A stretch of DNA of 64,000 nt, from assembly GCF_003315345.1 (NCBI RefSeq), contig NZ_QNRO01000019.1:23591-87590 (forward strand). Reading direction: 5' to 3'. A program made the translations under genes and the position numbers. The notes beneath the pieces are model-generated. The model was not told the origin of the DNA and did not search any database. It saw only the letters and a program-made list of their open reading frames with translations. Shown here piece by piece: positions 17,052 through 27,229 of the stretch; the first letter of the stretch is position 1, and each line of letters starts with the position of its first letter. Origin of the DNA: Marinobacter pelagius (GTDB taxonomy: Bacteria > Pseudomonadota > Gammaproteobacteria > Pseudomonadales > Oleiphilaceae).

Positions 17052-20000
17052 ATGACATTGAAGAATATTTTTCTAAAGCCCGTTGACCGCCCCATTGAAG
17101 GCGTTATCAAAGCCGACGATGAAGCCAGTCTTCGCCTCGAAATTGAAGAATACGTACTGACCAACGAAGTCGAGAAACGCCTCGAAGAGTTCCTGGACGC
17201 CTACAATAACTACGAAGGGGCGAACGGGGTCTGGGTATCCGGCTTCTTCGGCTCAGGTAAGTCGCACCTCCTCAAGATGCTGGCCCTTCTGCTTGAAAAC
17301 CGGGAGATGGACGGTGCTACTACCCTGGACCTGTTCCTTCCCAAGTGCAGTGAGAATGAAATTCTCCGGGGCGACCTGAAGCGAGCTGTCTCAATTCCGG
17401 CGAAGAGCATTCTGTTCAACATCGACCAGAAAGCCGATGTCATCAGCAAAACCCAAATCGATGCGCTTCTGGCCGTGTTCGTTAAAGTCTTCGACGAAAT
17501 GTGCGGCTACTACGGCAAACAAGGGCACATTGCCCAGTTTGAGCGCGATCTGGACGGCCGTGGCCTGTACGAACAATTCAAAGCCGAGTACGAGACCATC
17601 GCCGGCCGCCCCTGGCAGAAAGGCCGGGAGCAGGCCCTCCTGGAAGGCGCGAATATCGCCAAAGCCTACGCCGCTGTGACCGGTGGCGACCCGCAGTCGG
17701 CAGCGGGCATTCTGGACAAGTACCGCAGCGAATACCGAGTTTCGATAGAGGACTTCGCGGACAATGTGAACACCTATATCGAGAAGCAGGCAAAAGAGGG
17801 TGGCCACAAAGAGTTCCGCCTGAACTTCTTTGTGGACGAGGTTGGCCAGTACATTGCCGACAACACCAAGCTGATGACCAACCTGCAAACCATTGCCGAG
17901 AGCCTCGCCACCAAGTGTCGTGGGCGGGCCTGGATTATCGTCACCGCCCAGGAAGAAATGAAAAACGTGGTTGGCGAAATGGGCAAGCAGCAAGGCAACG
18001 ATTTCTCGAAAATTCAGGCACGGTTCAATAACCGTATGAAGCTGTCCAGTGCGGACGTGGCGGAGGTCATCCAGAAGCGCCTGCTAACCAAGACCGAAGA
18101 AGGCGTCAATCAGCTGTCGGACGTCTATCACGCGCAGGCAAACAACTTCAAAACCCTGTTTGACTTCGCGGATGGATCGGCCACCTACCGGAACTTCCGG
18201 GACAGGGACCACTTCATCCACAGCTACCCCTTCGTCCCCTACCAGTTCGCGCTGTTTCAATCGGCGATCCAGAATCTGTCGCAGCACAACGCCTTCGAGG
18301 GTAAACACAGTTCTGTCGGTGAGCGCTCCATGCTGGGTGTTTTCCAGCAGGTGGCCATCCACATCGGCAACCATGAGGTGGGCCAGCTGGCCACCTTTGA
18401 CCTGATGTTTGAAGGCATCCGCTCTGCACTGAAATCACAAATACAGCGGGCGATTATTCAGGCCGAGAACCATCTCGATAATGCCTTCGCTATCCGGCTG
18501 CTGAAGGCCCTGTTCCTGGTCAAATATGTCAAGGAATTCAAGCCCACGGTGCGCAACCTTTGCGTGCTGATGCTGGATGCCTTCGATCAGGATCTACCGG
18601 CACTTCGCACCAAGGTCGAAGAAGCCCTGAGCCTTCTGGAGCAACAGACCTACATACAGCGCAACGGCGACCAGTACGAGTACCTGACGGACGAGGAAAA
18701 GGACGTCGAGCAGGAGATCAAGAACACAGAGGTTGAGTCATCGGACGTTGCGGACGAGCTGGAAAAGATCGTTTTCGACTTTGTTATAAAACAGCGCAAA
18801 ATCCGCTATGACGCCGGCTCCTCCCAAAACCAGGGGCAGGACTACTCCTATTCGCGCAAACTGGATGATCGTCTGCATGGGCGTGAATACGAGCTCTCGA
18901 TCAATGTCATCAGCCCGTTCCACGAGCATACTGACAACGAGCAAATGCTACGCACAGCCTCGACCTACAAGGCGGACGAGCTGTTCGTGCTCATGCCGTC
19001 GGACGAGCGCCTGGTGCGCGATCTGCTCATGTTCAAGCGCACCGAGAAGTACATCAAGCAGAACATTTCCGTTACCCAGCAGGAAGCCGTTAAGCGGATC
19101 CTGAATGACAAGGGCTTCCAGAACCGTGAGCGCGAGGCCAGGCTCCGGCAGCAGGTTCAGACCCTCATGGGCAAGTCCAAGTTGCTCATTGGCGGCGCCG
19201 ATGTGGAAGTGGCGAATGAGGACCCCCAGACGCGCATTATTCGGGGCTTCCATGAGCTGATTTCACGGGCTTACCCCAACCTCCGCATGTTGCGCGGCGT
19301 TTCCTACACGGAAAACGACATCAGCAATTGCCTCAACCGTACAGACGATGGCCTTTTCGGTAACGACGCCACGGCCCTGGCAGAATCCGAGCAGGAAGTG
19401 CTGGCGTTCATTCAGAGCAACAATCGGGGCGGTGTCCGCACCACCCTCAAGAGCCTGCTGGAAAAGTTCGAACGCAAACCCTACGGCTGGTATTACGCCG
19501 CGATTCTCTGCACCCTGGCCAACCTTTGTGCCCGTGGCAAGGTGGAAGTTCGTCTCGACGGTAACATCCTGGAGGACAGCGAGCTGGAGCGCGCCCTGCG
19601 TAACACTCACGGCCACGGCAACGTGGTGCTGGAACCACAGATTGAGTTCACCGCCTCTCAGGTCCGAGCCCTCAAGTCGTTCTACGAGGACTTCTTCGAC
19701 AGCCCGCCCCGCAGCAGCGAAGCCAAGGCCCTGGGTAAAGAGGCCGGCGAAGCCTTCCAGGACATGTACCACGACCTGGATCGGCGGATAGCGCAGGTCG
19801 ATCAGTACCCGTTTCTCAATGCCTTGAAACCTGCCCTGGTGACGCTGAAAGAGGTCGCCGGAAAGCCCTACACCTGGCACCTGACGGAATTGGGCAAGCA
19901 GGAAGACCAACTGCTGGACCTGAAAGAGGATGTCATCGATCCCATCCGCAGGCTTATGGGCGGCTCACAGAAAGACATCTACAACCAGGCTCGGTCCTTC

Positions 20001-20633
20001 CTGCAGAGTCAGGAGCCCAACTTCATCTATGTGTCCGGGGACGAGATCGAGCAGATCCGCACCATCCTGAACGACCCTAACTGCTACAAGGGGAATCGCA
20101 TTCAGCAGCTCAAGGGCCAACTGGATAGCCTGCAGGAGCGCATCGATGAGAAAGTGCAGCAAACCCGAGCTCAGGCAGAAACCTCCCTGAAGACCATGCA
20201 GGAACGCATGCAAAGCATGGACGAATACCAGTCCCTGCCGGAACCGCGCCAGGATGAGCTCAATAAACCGTTCCGGGATCTGGTCGATTACATCGGACAG
20301 GAGCGCCTGATTGCTGTGATCAAGGACCGGACCCGGTACTTTGAAGAAGAGGGCTACCAGAAGCTGCTGGGCAAAATGGTGGCGCTGGCCAATCAGAAAT
20401 CAGCACCGGCAGACGACCCCGATCAGCACCCAGGTAGCCAGAGTGAAGACCAGAGTGACGGGGGGACTCCCGAGGTCAAGGAATCGGCAGCCGACTACGT
20501 TCACACTCGCAACCTCCGTGTCGCGTTCGACAAGGCCTGGCTGGCCAACGAGGGTGATGTGGACCGGTACCTGAATGCCCTGCGCGAGGCCCTGCTGGTT
20601 GAAGTCCAGCAAGGCCGAAAGGTCCAGATCTAA
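17052..20633 (+). CDS. brxC: BREX ATPase BrxC
   Basis: A 1193-residue AAA+-type ATPase, the usual size for BrxC/PglY. Near residue 65 is the Walker A motif in VSGFFGSGKSHLLKMLALLL, and a Walker B-like acidic motif lies in LNFFVDEVGQYIADNTKLM. The middle is helical with charged linkers, and residues near 960-1090 form a coiled coil (QLKGQLDSLQERIDEKVQQT). BrxC is thought to act with PglX and PglZ in a large complex that marks host DNA and blocks phage replication. The C-terminus ends about 40 bases before the next gene. Confidence 0.94.
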   Translation: MTLKNIFLKPVDRPIEGVIKADDEASLRLEIEEYVLTNEVEKRLEEFLDAYNNYEGANGVWVSGFFGSGKSHLLKMLALLLENREMDGATTLDLFLPKCSENEILRGDLKRAVSIPAKSILFNIDQKADVISKTQIDALLAVFVKVFDEMCGYYGKQGHIAQFERDLDGRGLYEQFKAEYETIAGRPWQKGREQALLEGANIAKAYAAVTGGDPQSAAGILDKYRSEYRVSIEDFADNVNTYIEKQAKEGGHKEFRLNFFVDEVGQYIADNTKLMTNLQTIAESLATKCRGRAWIIVTAQEEMKNVVGEMGKQQGNDFSKIQARFNNRMKLSSADVAEVIQKRLLTKTEEGVNQLSDVYHAQANNFKTLFDFADGSATYRNFRDRDHFIHSYPFVPYQFALFQSAIQNLSQHNAFEGKHSSVGERSMLGVFQQVAIHIGNHEVGQLATFDLMFEGIRSALKSQIQRAIIQAENHLDNAFAIRLLKALFLVKYVKEFKPTVRNLCVLMLDAFDQDLPALRTKVEEALSLLEQQTYIQRNGDQYEYLTDEEKDVEQEIKNTEVESSDVADELEKIVFDFVIKQRKIRYDAGSSQNQGQDYSYSRKLDDRLHGREYELSINVISPFHEHTDNEQMLRTASTYKADELFVLMPSDERLVRDLLMFKRTEKYIKQNISVTQQEAVKRILNDKGFQNREREARLRQQVQTLMGKSKLLIGGADVEVANEDPQTRIIRGFHELISRAYPNLRMLRGVSYTENDISNCLNRTDDGLFGNDATALAESEQEVLAFIQSNNRGGVRTTLKSLLEKFERKPYGWYYAAILCTLANLCARGKVEVRLDGNILEDSELERALRNTHGHGNVVLEPQIEFTASQVRALKSFYEDFFDSPPRSSEAKALGKEAGEAFQDMYHDLDRRIAQVDQYPFLNALKPALVTLKEVAGKPYTWHLTELGKQEDQLLDLKEDVIDPIRRLMGGSQKDIYNQARSFLQSQEPNFIYVSGDEIEQIRTILNDPNCYKGNRIQQLKGQLDSLQERIDEKVQQTRAQAETSLKTMQERMQSMDEYQSLPEPRQDELNKPFRDLVDYIGQERLIAVIKDRTRYFEEEGYQKLLGKMVALANQKSAPADDPDQHPGSQSEDQSDGGTPEVKESAADYVHTRNLRVAFDKAWLANEGDVDRYLNALREALLVEVQQGRKVQI

Positions 20634-20673
20634 GCGTGCCGAACCGTCTAACCGGTCGATGTTGGGGATAGCC

Positions 20674-22347
20674 ATGCACGAAGCCGAACAGGAAATCCAG
20701 ACGCTCATTCGCGGCGGCGAGAGCCTCGCCGTCGAGTTCAAGAGCGACGTCAAAAGCCTGCCGGACCGGGATCTGGTGGCCGCGGTGGTGGCCCTGGCCA
20801 ACACCGAGGGCGGCGACCTGTTCCTGGGCGTTGAAGACGATGGCACCCCAACTGGGCTGCATGCCAACCACCGCAACCTCGCCGGCCTGCCCGCACTGAT
20901 TGCCAACAAGACCATTCCCTCGCTGGCCGTGCGCGTTGAGGCCCTGGAGCTGGAGGGGCAAACTATTGCCAGGATCCAGGTTCCCAAGTCCCGGCAGCTG
21001 GTGTCGACCTCGGATGGCCTGCTGCAACGTCGGCGCCTGAGAATGGACGGCACTCCGGAGGCCGTGCCCTTCTACCCCCATGAGTTTGTTCAGCGCCAGT
21101 CCAGCCTGGGAGTAACGGACCCCTCGGCCTTGCCGGTGGAAAACCTGGCGGTTGAGGATCTGGACCCGATTCAGCGGATCCGCATCCGCAACGCCATCAA
21201 GAAATACGGCGGCGACCAGAGCCTGACGCCCCTGGCGGATGATGAGCTGGACGGCGCCCTGGGGCTGACCGTGAACGTGGGAGGCCAGCGTCACCCCACC
21301 GTGGCAGGGCTGCTGCTGCTGGGGAGCGACATGCAGCTCCGACAACACCTGCCCTCCCACGAGGTAGCATTCCAGGTGCTGCGCGGTACCGATGTGCTGG
21401 TCAATGAGTTCTACCGCAAACCGCTGCTGGAGACCTTCGAGGAGGTCGAGGTACTGTTCCGCGCCCGGGTGGAAGAAGAGGAGATTCAGGTCGGACTGTT
21501 TCGCGTGCCCATCCCCAACTTCGACCGCCGGGCCTTCCGGGAAGCCTTTGTGAACGCCCTGGTTCACCGCGACTACAGCGCCCTGGGCGCCGTGCACGTC
21601 AAACTGGACGATGACGGCCTGAGCATCAGCAATCCCGGTGGTTTTGTGGAGGGCGTCAACCTGGACAACCTTCTGGTGGCTGACCCTCGCTCCCGTAACC
21701 CCTTGCTGGCTGACATTATCAAGCGCATCGGCCTGGCCGAACGCACGGGCCGAGGCATCGACCGGATCTTCGAGGGCATGCTCCGCTACGGGCGCACTGC
21801 ACCCGACTACTCCATGTCGTCCGCTCACACCGTCTCCGTGCGCATGAGCGCAGCGGACGCGGACGCCGAGTTCCTGCGCATGATCGTCGAGCGCGAGGAA
21901 CAGACCGGCGCCGCCATGCCAATCGACAGCCTGATTATCCTGTCCCGGCTGCGCAATGAGCGGCGCTTGAGAACGGCGGACTTGGCCAAGTCGGTACAGA
22001 AGCCGGAAACCGTGGTCCGGGGCACCCTGGAGAAACTGGTGGAAGCCGGCATGGTGGAAGCCCACGGAACCGGCAAGGGCCGCACCTACACCTTGGGCGC
22101 CAAGGTATATCAAGGGGCGGGGCAAAAGGCCGCCTATGTACGCCAGGCAGGGTTTGATCCTATCCAGCAAGAGCAGATGGTCATGAGCTTTATTGATACG
22201 CACGGCAGCATCAAACGTGCTGACGTGGTTGAGCTGTGCCATATCAGCCCGGATCAAGCCTACAAGTTGTTGGCCAGATTGAAGAAAAGGGGAGAAATCG
22301 AGCAACTAGGCGAGCGTAAAGGGGCTATTTACAAGCGCACGCGTTAA
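20674..22347 (+). CDS. AlbA_2/GHKL-like ATP-binding protein with winged helices, BREX-associated
   Basis: The product has 557 residues. The N-terminal AlbA_2 (Schlafen-like, putative DNA-binding) domain contains GGESLAVEFKSDVKSLPDRD and VALANTEGGDLFLGVEDDG. A middle ATP-binding-like region carries REAFVNALVHRDYSALGAVH, ISNPGGFVEGV and RSRNPLLADIIKRIGLAERT, the divergent AAA_4 / histidine-kinase-like signature. The C-terminal part has winged-helix segments, LRTADLAKSVQKPETVVRGT and SIKRADVVELCHISPDQAYK. This architecture is typical of transcription regulators of the DUF4062/AlbA_2 kind. It sits between brxC and pglX, directly before an array of inverted half-sites that it may bind. The ATG at 20674 follows TTGGGGATA; an ATG at 20659 is an alternative. 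Confidence 0.82.
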   Translation: MHEAEQEIQTLIRGGESLAVEFKSDVKSLPDRDLVAAVVALANTEGGDLFLGVEDDGTPTGLHANHRNLAGLPALIANKTIPSLAVRVEALELEGQTIARIQVPKSRQLVSTSDGLLQRRRLRMDGTPEAVPFYPHEFVQRQSSLGVTDPSALPVENLAVEDLDPIQRIRIRNAIKKYGGDQSLTPLADDELDGALGLTVNVGGQRHPTVAGLLLLGSDMQLRQHLPSHEVAFQVLRGTDVLVNEFYRKPLLETFEEVEVLFRARVEEEEIQVGLFRVPIPNFDRRAFREAFVNALVHRDYSALGAVHVKLDDDGLSISNPGGFVEGVNLDNLLVADPRSRNPLLADIIKRIGLAERTGRGIDRIFEGMLRYGRTAPDYSMSSAHTVSVRMSAADADAEFLRMIVEREEQTGAAMPIDSLIILSRLRNERRLRTADLAKSVQKPETVVRGTLEKLVEAGMVEAHGTGKGRTYTLGAKVYQGAGQKAAYVRQAGFDPIQQEQMVMSFIDTHGSIKRADVVELCHISPDQAYKLLARLKKRGEIEQLGERKGAIYKRTR

Positions 22348-22397
22348 TTTATGCGCTCAGCGTAAATATATACGCTCATTTATGCGTCAGCGTATAT
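22347..22397. promoter_or_regulatory. Array of inverted half-sites upstream of pglX
   Basis: Five half-sites alternate in orientation within 51 bases: ATTTATGCG (22347), GCGTAAAT (22360), ATATACGC (22368), ATTTATGCG (22378) and GCGTATAT (22390). Together they make two near-copies of a 20-21-base dyad. The array starts in the last codon of the preceding gene and ends 35 bases before the pglX start. It looks like a multi-operator or an autoregulatory site for the upstream winged-helix protein. Confidence 0.65.
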
Positions 22398-22431
22398 CGC
22401 TCGGTCACGATCAAAACCAAGGCATGAATCG

Positions 22432-25400
22432 ATGGAAACCGCAAAACTCAGAAAATTCGCTCAGTTCGCCCGCCGCAGCCTGATTGAACAGGTCGGCGCC
22501 AAGCTAAAACTGGTATTGGCCGAAGAAAGCCCCGCCCGGCGGGAAAGCTCATCGGCCATCAAAAAGCTGGAAGAGGCGATAGCCGAGCAGGGTAAAGAGC
22601 AGGTTGTCGAGCGGGTGGCGTATATCTGGTTTAACCGGCTCGTAGCCCTGCGGTTTATGGACGTGAACCGATATAACCGCATTGGCGTGGTCTCGCCTGC
22701 CGAGGGGCAGTTTCAGCCCGAGATCCTGGCGGATGCCAAGATGGGCCATATCGATGAAGAGATGGTCGTGGAAAATACCCGAAAACGGGTCTTCGCCCTG
22801 CTCGATGGCAAAATGCCCAGCCAGGATCCACAAGGGGAAGCCTATCGCTTACTGGTCGTAGCCGCCTGTAACTATTGGTACAGCGCAATGCCGTTCCTGT
22901 TTGAGCGCATTGACGATTACACCGAGCTTTTGATGCCGGATGATCTGCTCTCCGGCAACTCAATTCTGGCCTACACCCGCGAGGCCATGACGCCGGTTGC
23001 CTGTGAGGATGTCGAGGTGATCGGCTGGCTGTATCAGTTCTATATCTCCGAGAAGAAAGACCAAGTATTCGCCGATCTTAAGAAGAACAAGAAGGTTACT
23101 CCCGAGAATATCCCTGCGGCAACCCAGCTGTTCACGCCGCACTGGATTGTTCGGTATCTGGTGGAAAACTCGCTGGGACGCCTCTGGATGCTCAACCGTC
23201 CCAACTCTGGCTTGATCGAGCAGATGGATTACTACATCAAGCCGGAAGAGCCCGAGACCGACTTTTTGCGGATCAGTAGCCCGGAAGAGATCAAGATCTG
23301 TGACCCGGCCTGCGGCTCGGGACACATGCTGACGTATGCCTTCGATTTGCTGTATGCCATTTACGAAGAGGAAGGCTACGAACCTGGTGATATTCCGGCC
23401 AAGATTCTGACTCACAACCTCTATGGTGTTGAGATAGATGAGCGTGCCGGCGAGCTCGCCGCCTTTGCGCTAAGCATGAAGGCACGGGCTAAGCAGCGCC
23501 GGTTTTTCCGGAAGCCGGTGCAGCCGAATGTTGTCGTTCTGGAGAAGGTCACCTTTACTGACTCCGAGATGCAAGATGTAGCTGCTCTTGTGGGTAAAGA
23601 TTTTTTTACTGAAGAACTGCGCGAGACGCTAAGGCAGTTTGGGCAGGCGAGAAACTTCGGCTCATTAATCGTGCCGAGGTTGCGCGAACCGGCCGAGATG
23701 CTGCGAGTGATTGAAGCTCGGGATTTTGGCGGCGATCTGCTGCTGAAGGAGGTGCAGGCGCGTGTCGTTTCCGTGTTGCGCATGGCTGAGGTTCTTTCCC
23801 AAAGATATCACGTAGTAGTGGCGAACCCGCCTTACATGGACATCAGCAGCGCGAATCAAGAGCTGAAAGCATGGGCTCTCAAAGAGTTTCCCGATAGTTC
23901 CGCGAATCTCTTTGCTCTCTTTATGGAGCGAGGGCTTCAGTCTTCACTGCGCTTCGGTATGCTGGCTATGATAAATATGCAGGCATGGATGTTTCTGTCA
24001 TCATTTTCAAAGTTGCGCCGAAAGCTCCTCAGTGAAAACACACTGCTCTCGATGGTCCATCTTGGTGAAAATGCGTTCGATGCTATTGGCGGAGATGTAG
24101 TTTCGACCACCGCGTTTGTATTTGCTAACGCAAAAATCCCAAACAAGAAGGCCGAGTTCCTTCGGCTAGTTAATGGCAAAAGCGAAGCTGAAAAAGAATG
24201 TGAATTTGCGACTGGTAAAGATAAGCGCTGCGCTCCCTACTACTTTGTCGCGGAAGTAGACGATTTTTCTAAGCTCCCAGGCGCTCCATTATCCTACTGG
24301 GCAAGCAATGAACTTCGAGAAACATTTGCCAATTCAAAAAAACTCAGCGACTTTGCAAGCCCAAGGAAAGGGATGGTTACAGCTGATAATCCTAGGTTTA
24401 TTAGACTGTGGTTTGAAGTTGAGCATTCAAAGTTTGCTAAGGGCTTGCCGGACCGACAGGCGGCACATGCCTCTGGAGCTAAATGGTTCCCATATCTTAA
24501 GGGCGGACCTTTTAGACGCTGGTACGGCAATGTCGAACATGTCGTCAACTGGGAAGACGATGGTTACGAACTTCTAAATATGAGGGGTAATGGCTATAAG
24601 GTAGGGTCAACTAACCACAACCTTGAGTACATCTTCAAGCCAGCGCTTTCGTGGACAAAGATTACCACCGGTTTAGTTAGCTTTCGCTCTACTGGAGAGG
24701 GATTCCTATTTGACGACGCATCCGGCCTTTGCCCGATACACGATCCATCACTGCAGGCGCAGTTCGCTGCTTTGCTTAACTCGCCAGTTGTGTACTCAGC
24801 ACTTGGGGCTTTGAACCCAACACTCAATGTAAACCCCGGAAATCTTGCGGACATTCCAGTGTCCGTGCCAACTGGGGCTGGAGCAATTGCTGATAATTGT
24901 ATTTCAAGAGCCAAACTCGATTGGGACATCTACGAGACCTCGTGGGATTTCACCACTATCCCACTGCTCTCGTTCACTCAACGCACGGATTCTCTGGAAG
25001 CCAGCTATGCCAGCCTTCGCAACCATTGGCGAGAGGCGACTCAGGAACAGCAACGTTTGGAGGAGGAAAACAACCGCATTTTTATCGACGCCTACGGCCT
25101 GCAGGATGAGCTGACACCAGATGTACCGCTGGAGGAGGTCACTCTGACCTGCAACCCCCACTACCGCTACGGGAACAACAAGAGTGAGGAGGCGCTGGAG
25201 GCGCTTCTACTGGCTGACACCATACGCGAACTGGTCTCCTATGCCGTAGGCTGTATGTTCGGTCGTTATTCTCTGGAAGAACCGGGGCTGATCCTGGCCA
25301 ATCAGGGCGAGACCATCGAGGACTACCTGAAGCGGGTTCCGGAGCCGAGTTTTCCTGCAGACGATGACAACGTCATCCCCATGCTAGATGGCGACTGGTT

Positions 25401-25938
25401 CACCGACGACATCACCGAACGCTTCCGTGAATTCCTGCGCATCGCCTTTGGCGAAGAGCACTATGAGGAAAACCTCCGCTTTGTCGAGCAGGCGCTGGGC
25501 AAGGACATTCGCAAGTACTTCCTGAAGGACTTCTACAACGACCACGTGCGTCGTTACAAGAAGCGGCCCATCTACTGGTTGTTCTCCTCACCCAAAGGCT
25601 CATTCAACGCGCTGATCTATATGCATCGCTACCAGCCACACACCGTGGGCACGGTGTTGAAGTACCTGCGCGATTTCAAAGACGAGAAGCTAAAAGCCCG
25701 GAAAAACCATCTGGAGGCCCTGAGTATCAGCGCCGGGGCCTCCCAGGGTGAGAAGACCAAGGCCCTGAAAGAGATCGAGAAGATCAACAAAACCCTCGCC
25801 GAGCTGGATGACTACGAGCGGGATGTGCTCTACCCACTGGCCACCGAACAGGTGGAAATTGATCTCGATGACGGGGTGAAGACCAATTATCCGAAATTTG
25901 GCGAAGCTTTAAAGAAGATTACCGGCCTCTCTGGCTAG
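22432..25938 (+). CDS. pglX: BREX-1 adenine-specific DNA methyltransferase PglX
   Basis: A 1168-residue N6-adenine methyltransferase that marks a non-palindromic host sequence and sets self/non-self discrimination in BREX. Motif I is seen in KICDPACGSGHMLTYAFDLL (about residues 285-305) and the catalytic NPPY in VVVANPPYMDISSANQ (about 465). The following region up to about residue 840 is visibly richer in A+T than the ends of the gene and probably is the target-recognition domain. The C-terminal part (YRYGNNKSEEALEALLLADT onward, HVRRYKKRPIYWLFSSPKGS) is the conserved PglX C-terminus. The frame is intact, so phase variation by simple repeats is not evident. Confidence 0.95.
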   Translation: METAKLRKFAQFARRSLIEQVGAKLKLVLAEESPARRESSSAIKKLEEAIAEQGKEQVVERVAYIWFNRLVALRFMDVNRYNRIGVVSPAEGQFQPEILADAKMGHIDEEMVVENTRKRVFALLDGKMPSQDPQGEAYRLLVVAACNYWYSAMPFLFERIDDYTELLMPDDLLSGNSILAYTREAMTPVACEDVEVIGWLYQFYISEKKDQVFADLKKNKKVTPENIPAATQLFTPHWIVRYLVENSLGRLWMLNRPNSGLIEQMDYYIKPEEPETDFLRISSPEEIKICDPACGSGHMLTYAFDLLYAIYEEEGYEPGDIPAKILTHNLYGVEIDERAGELAAFALSMKARAKQRRFFRKPVQPNVVVLEKVTFTDSEMQDVAALVGKDFFTEELRETLRQFGQARNFGSLIVPRLREPAEMLRVIEARDFGGDLLLKEVQARVVSVLRMAEVLSQRYHVVVANPPYMDISSANQELKAWALKEFPDSSANLFALFMERGLQSSLRFGMLAMINMQAWMFLSSFSKLRRKLLSENTLLSMVHLGENAFDAIGGDVVSTTAFVFANAKIPNKKAEFLRLVNGKSEAEKECEFATGKDKRCAPYYFVAEVDDFSKLPGAPLSYWASNELRETFANSKKLSDFASPRKGMVTADNPRFIRLWFEVEHSKFAKGLPDRQAAHASGAKWFPYLKGGPFRRWYGNVEHVVNWEDDGYELLNMRGNGYKVGSTNHNLEYIFKPALSWTKITTGLVSFRSTGEGFLFDDASGLCPIHDPSLQAQFAALLNSPVVYSALGALNPTLNVNPGNLADIPVSVPTGAGAIADNCISRAKLDWDIYETSWDFTTIPLLSFTQRTDSLEASYASLRNHWREATQEQQRLEEENNRIFIDAYGLQDELTPDVPLEEVTLTCNPHYRYGNNKSEEALEALLLADTIRELVSYAVGCMFGRYSLEEPGLILANQGETIEDYLKRVPEPSFPADDDNVIPMLDGDWFTDDITERFREFLRIAFGEEHYEENLRFVEQALGKDIRKYFLKDFYNDHVRRYKKRPIYWLFSSPKGSFNALIYMHRYQPHTVGTVLKYLRDFKDEKLKARKNHLEALSISAGASQGEKTKALKEIEKINKTLAELDDYERDVLYPLATEQVEIDLDDGVKTNYPKFGEALKKITGLSG

Positions 25939-25948
25939 GAGCACAGGC

Positions 25949-27229
25949 ATGCATATCAACAAACTAACCTTGCAGCGCTTTCGTGGCGCTCAAGATCTAC
26001 CGCTGGATCTGGATGACAAGCTTAATGTGTTTGTCGGCATGAATGGCACGGGTAAATCCAGCATTCTGGATGCCTCGGCCATCATGCTGTCCTGGCTGGC
26101 GAATCGGATTAAGCATGCGGGTGCGTCTGGGCGTCCGATTGCCGAATCCGATATCAGGAATGGTGAATCCTCCGCCAATCTGGCCATTCAGCTATGTGAT
26201 GAGGGTACTTCCTTCGGCTGGAACTTGGCGAAGGTGCGTAAGGGGTACAGCAAAAAGGACCTGGCCTCTGTTCTGATTTCTGCATCCGAAACGGCCAAGG
26301 GTATTCAGGCCGGCATCACCGAACACAACGGGAAGGTAAACATCCCCTTGTTTGCTTACTACCCGGTGAATCGCGCTGTGTTGGATATTCCACTGCGTAT
26401 CCGAGAAAAGCATCAGTTCGGGCTTCTTTCTGCTTACGAGGAGTCGCTAACCAGTGGCGCCAACTTCCGTACTTTCTTTGAATGGTTCCGGGAGCGTGAA
26501 GACCTTGAGAACGAGAACCGCAAATACATAGATGATCTGATCAAGCCGGACGATTTCGAGTTCCCGGATTCGCAGCTAACGGCGGTGCGGCGGGCCCTTG
26601 AGATTTTCATGCCGGACTTCCAAAACCTGACCGTAAGGCGCCAACCGCTGCGGATGGAGGTAACGAAGAAAGGCCAGCGGCTGACGGTAAACCAGCTTTC
26701 CGATGGCGAAAAATGCTTGATGGCCATGGTTGGCGACCTTGCCAGGCGCATGGCCATAGCCAACCCGGAGCGAGAAGATCCGCTGCTGGGAGATGGCATT
26801 GTGATGATCGATGAAATTGATCTGCACCTGCATCCGAAATGGCAGCGCCTGGTGGTGCCCAGTTTGAGGGCGGTTTTCCCGAACTGTCAGTTTTTTATCT
26901 CCACTCATTCACCGCATGTAATTACCCATGTGAAACCGGAGAATCTGTTCCTTATGAACATGACAGATGCCGGGGAATTGGAGATTGTTCGCCCGAATGA
27001 GTCCTACGGGAAGACGGTGGACAGGGTACTTGAAGATCTGATGGGCCTTGAGACCACACGCCCTGACCAAGTGGAAGATGCTCTTCGAGCTATTTACGGG
27101 CAAATCAATGATGGCGAGCTTGATACTGCCAGAAAAGGCATTGCTGAATTGGAACGAGACATTGGCGAAGATCCGGAACTGGTAAAAGCCAAGGTGCTGA
27201 TCAAACGCAAGGAGCTGATTGGCCGATGA
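25949..27229 (+). CDS. ptuA: PtuA-like AAA ATPase (Septu/retron type)
   Basis: A 426-residue SMC/ABC-type ATPase. Walker A is VGMNGTGKSSILDASA near residue 30. The signature-like motif is VNQLSDGEKCLMAMVGDLAR, Walker B IVMIDEIDLHLHPKWQRL, and the switch histidine FFISTHSPHVI. The short span between Walker A and the signature and the C-terminal tail fit PtuA of Septu and the ATPase of retron Eco7 (Ec78). There the ATPase holds an HNH nuclease in check and releases it on infection. It starts 10 bases after pglX and overlaps the HNH gene by ATGA, so the pair is cotranscribed with BREX. No reverse transcriptase or msr-msd-like RNA is seen. Confidence 0.85.
   Translation: MHINKLTLQRFRGAQDLPLDLDDKLNVFVGMNGTGKSSILDASAIMLSWLANRIKHAGASGRPIAESDIRNGESSANLAIQLCDEGTSFGWNLAKVRKGYSKKDLASVLISASETAKGIQAGITEHNGKVNIPLFAYYPVNRAVLDIPLRIREKHQFGLLSAYEESLTSGANFRTFFEWFREREDLENENRKYIDDLIKPDDFEFPDSQLTAVRRALEIFMPDFQNLTVRRQPLRMEVTKKGQRLTVNQLSDGEKCLMAMVGDLARRMAIANPEREDPLLGDGIVMIDEIDLHLHPKWQRLVVPSLRAVFPNCQFFISTHSPHVITHVKPENLFLMNMTDAGELEIVRPNESYGKTVDRVLEDLMGLETTRPDQVEDALRAIYGQINDGELDTARKGIAELERDIGEDPELVKAKVLIKRKELIGR

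Noticed and set aside
20476..22305. 609-codon frame opposite the AlbA_2 gene
   Set aside because: It is antisense to a recognisable protein with AlbA_2 and winged-helix motifs and its own product has no family features.
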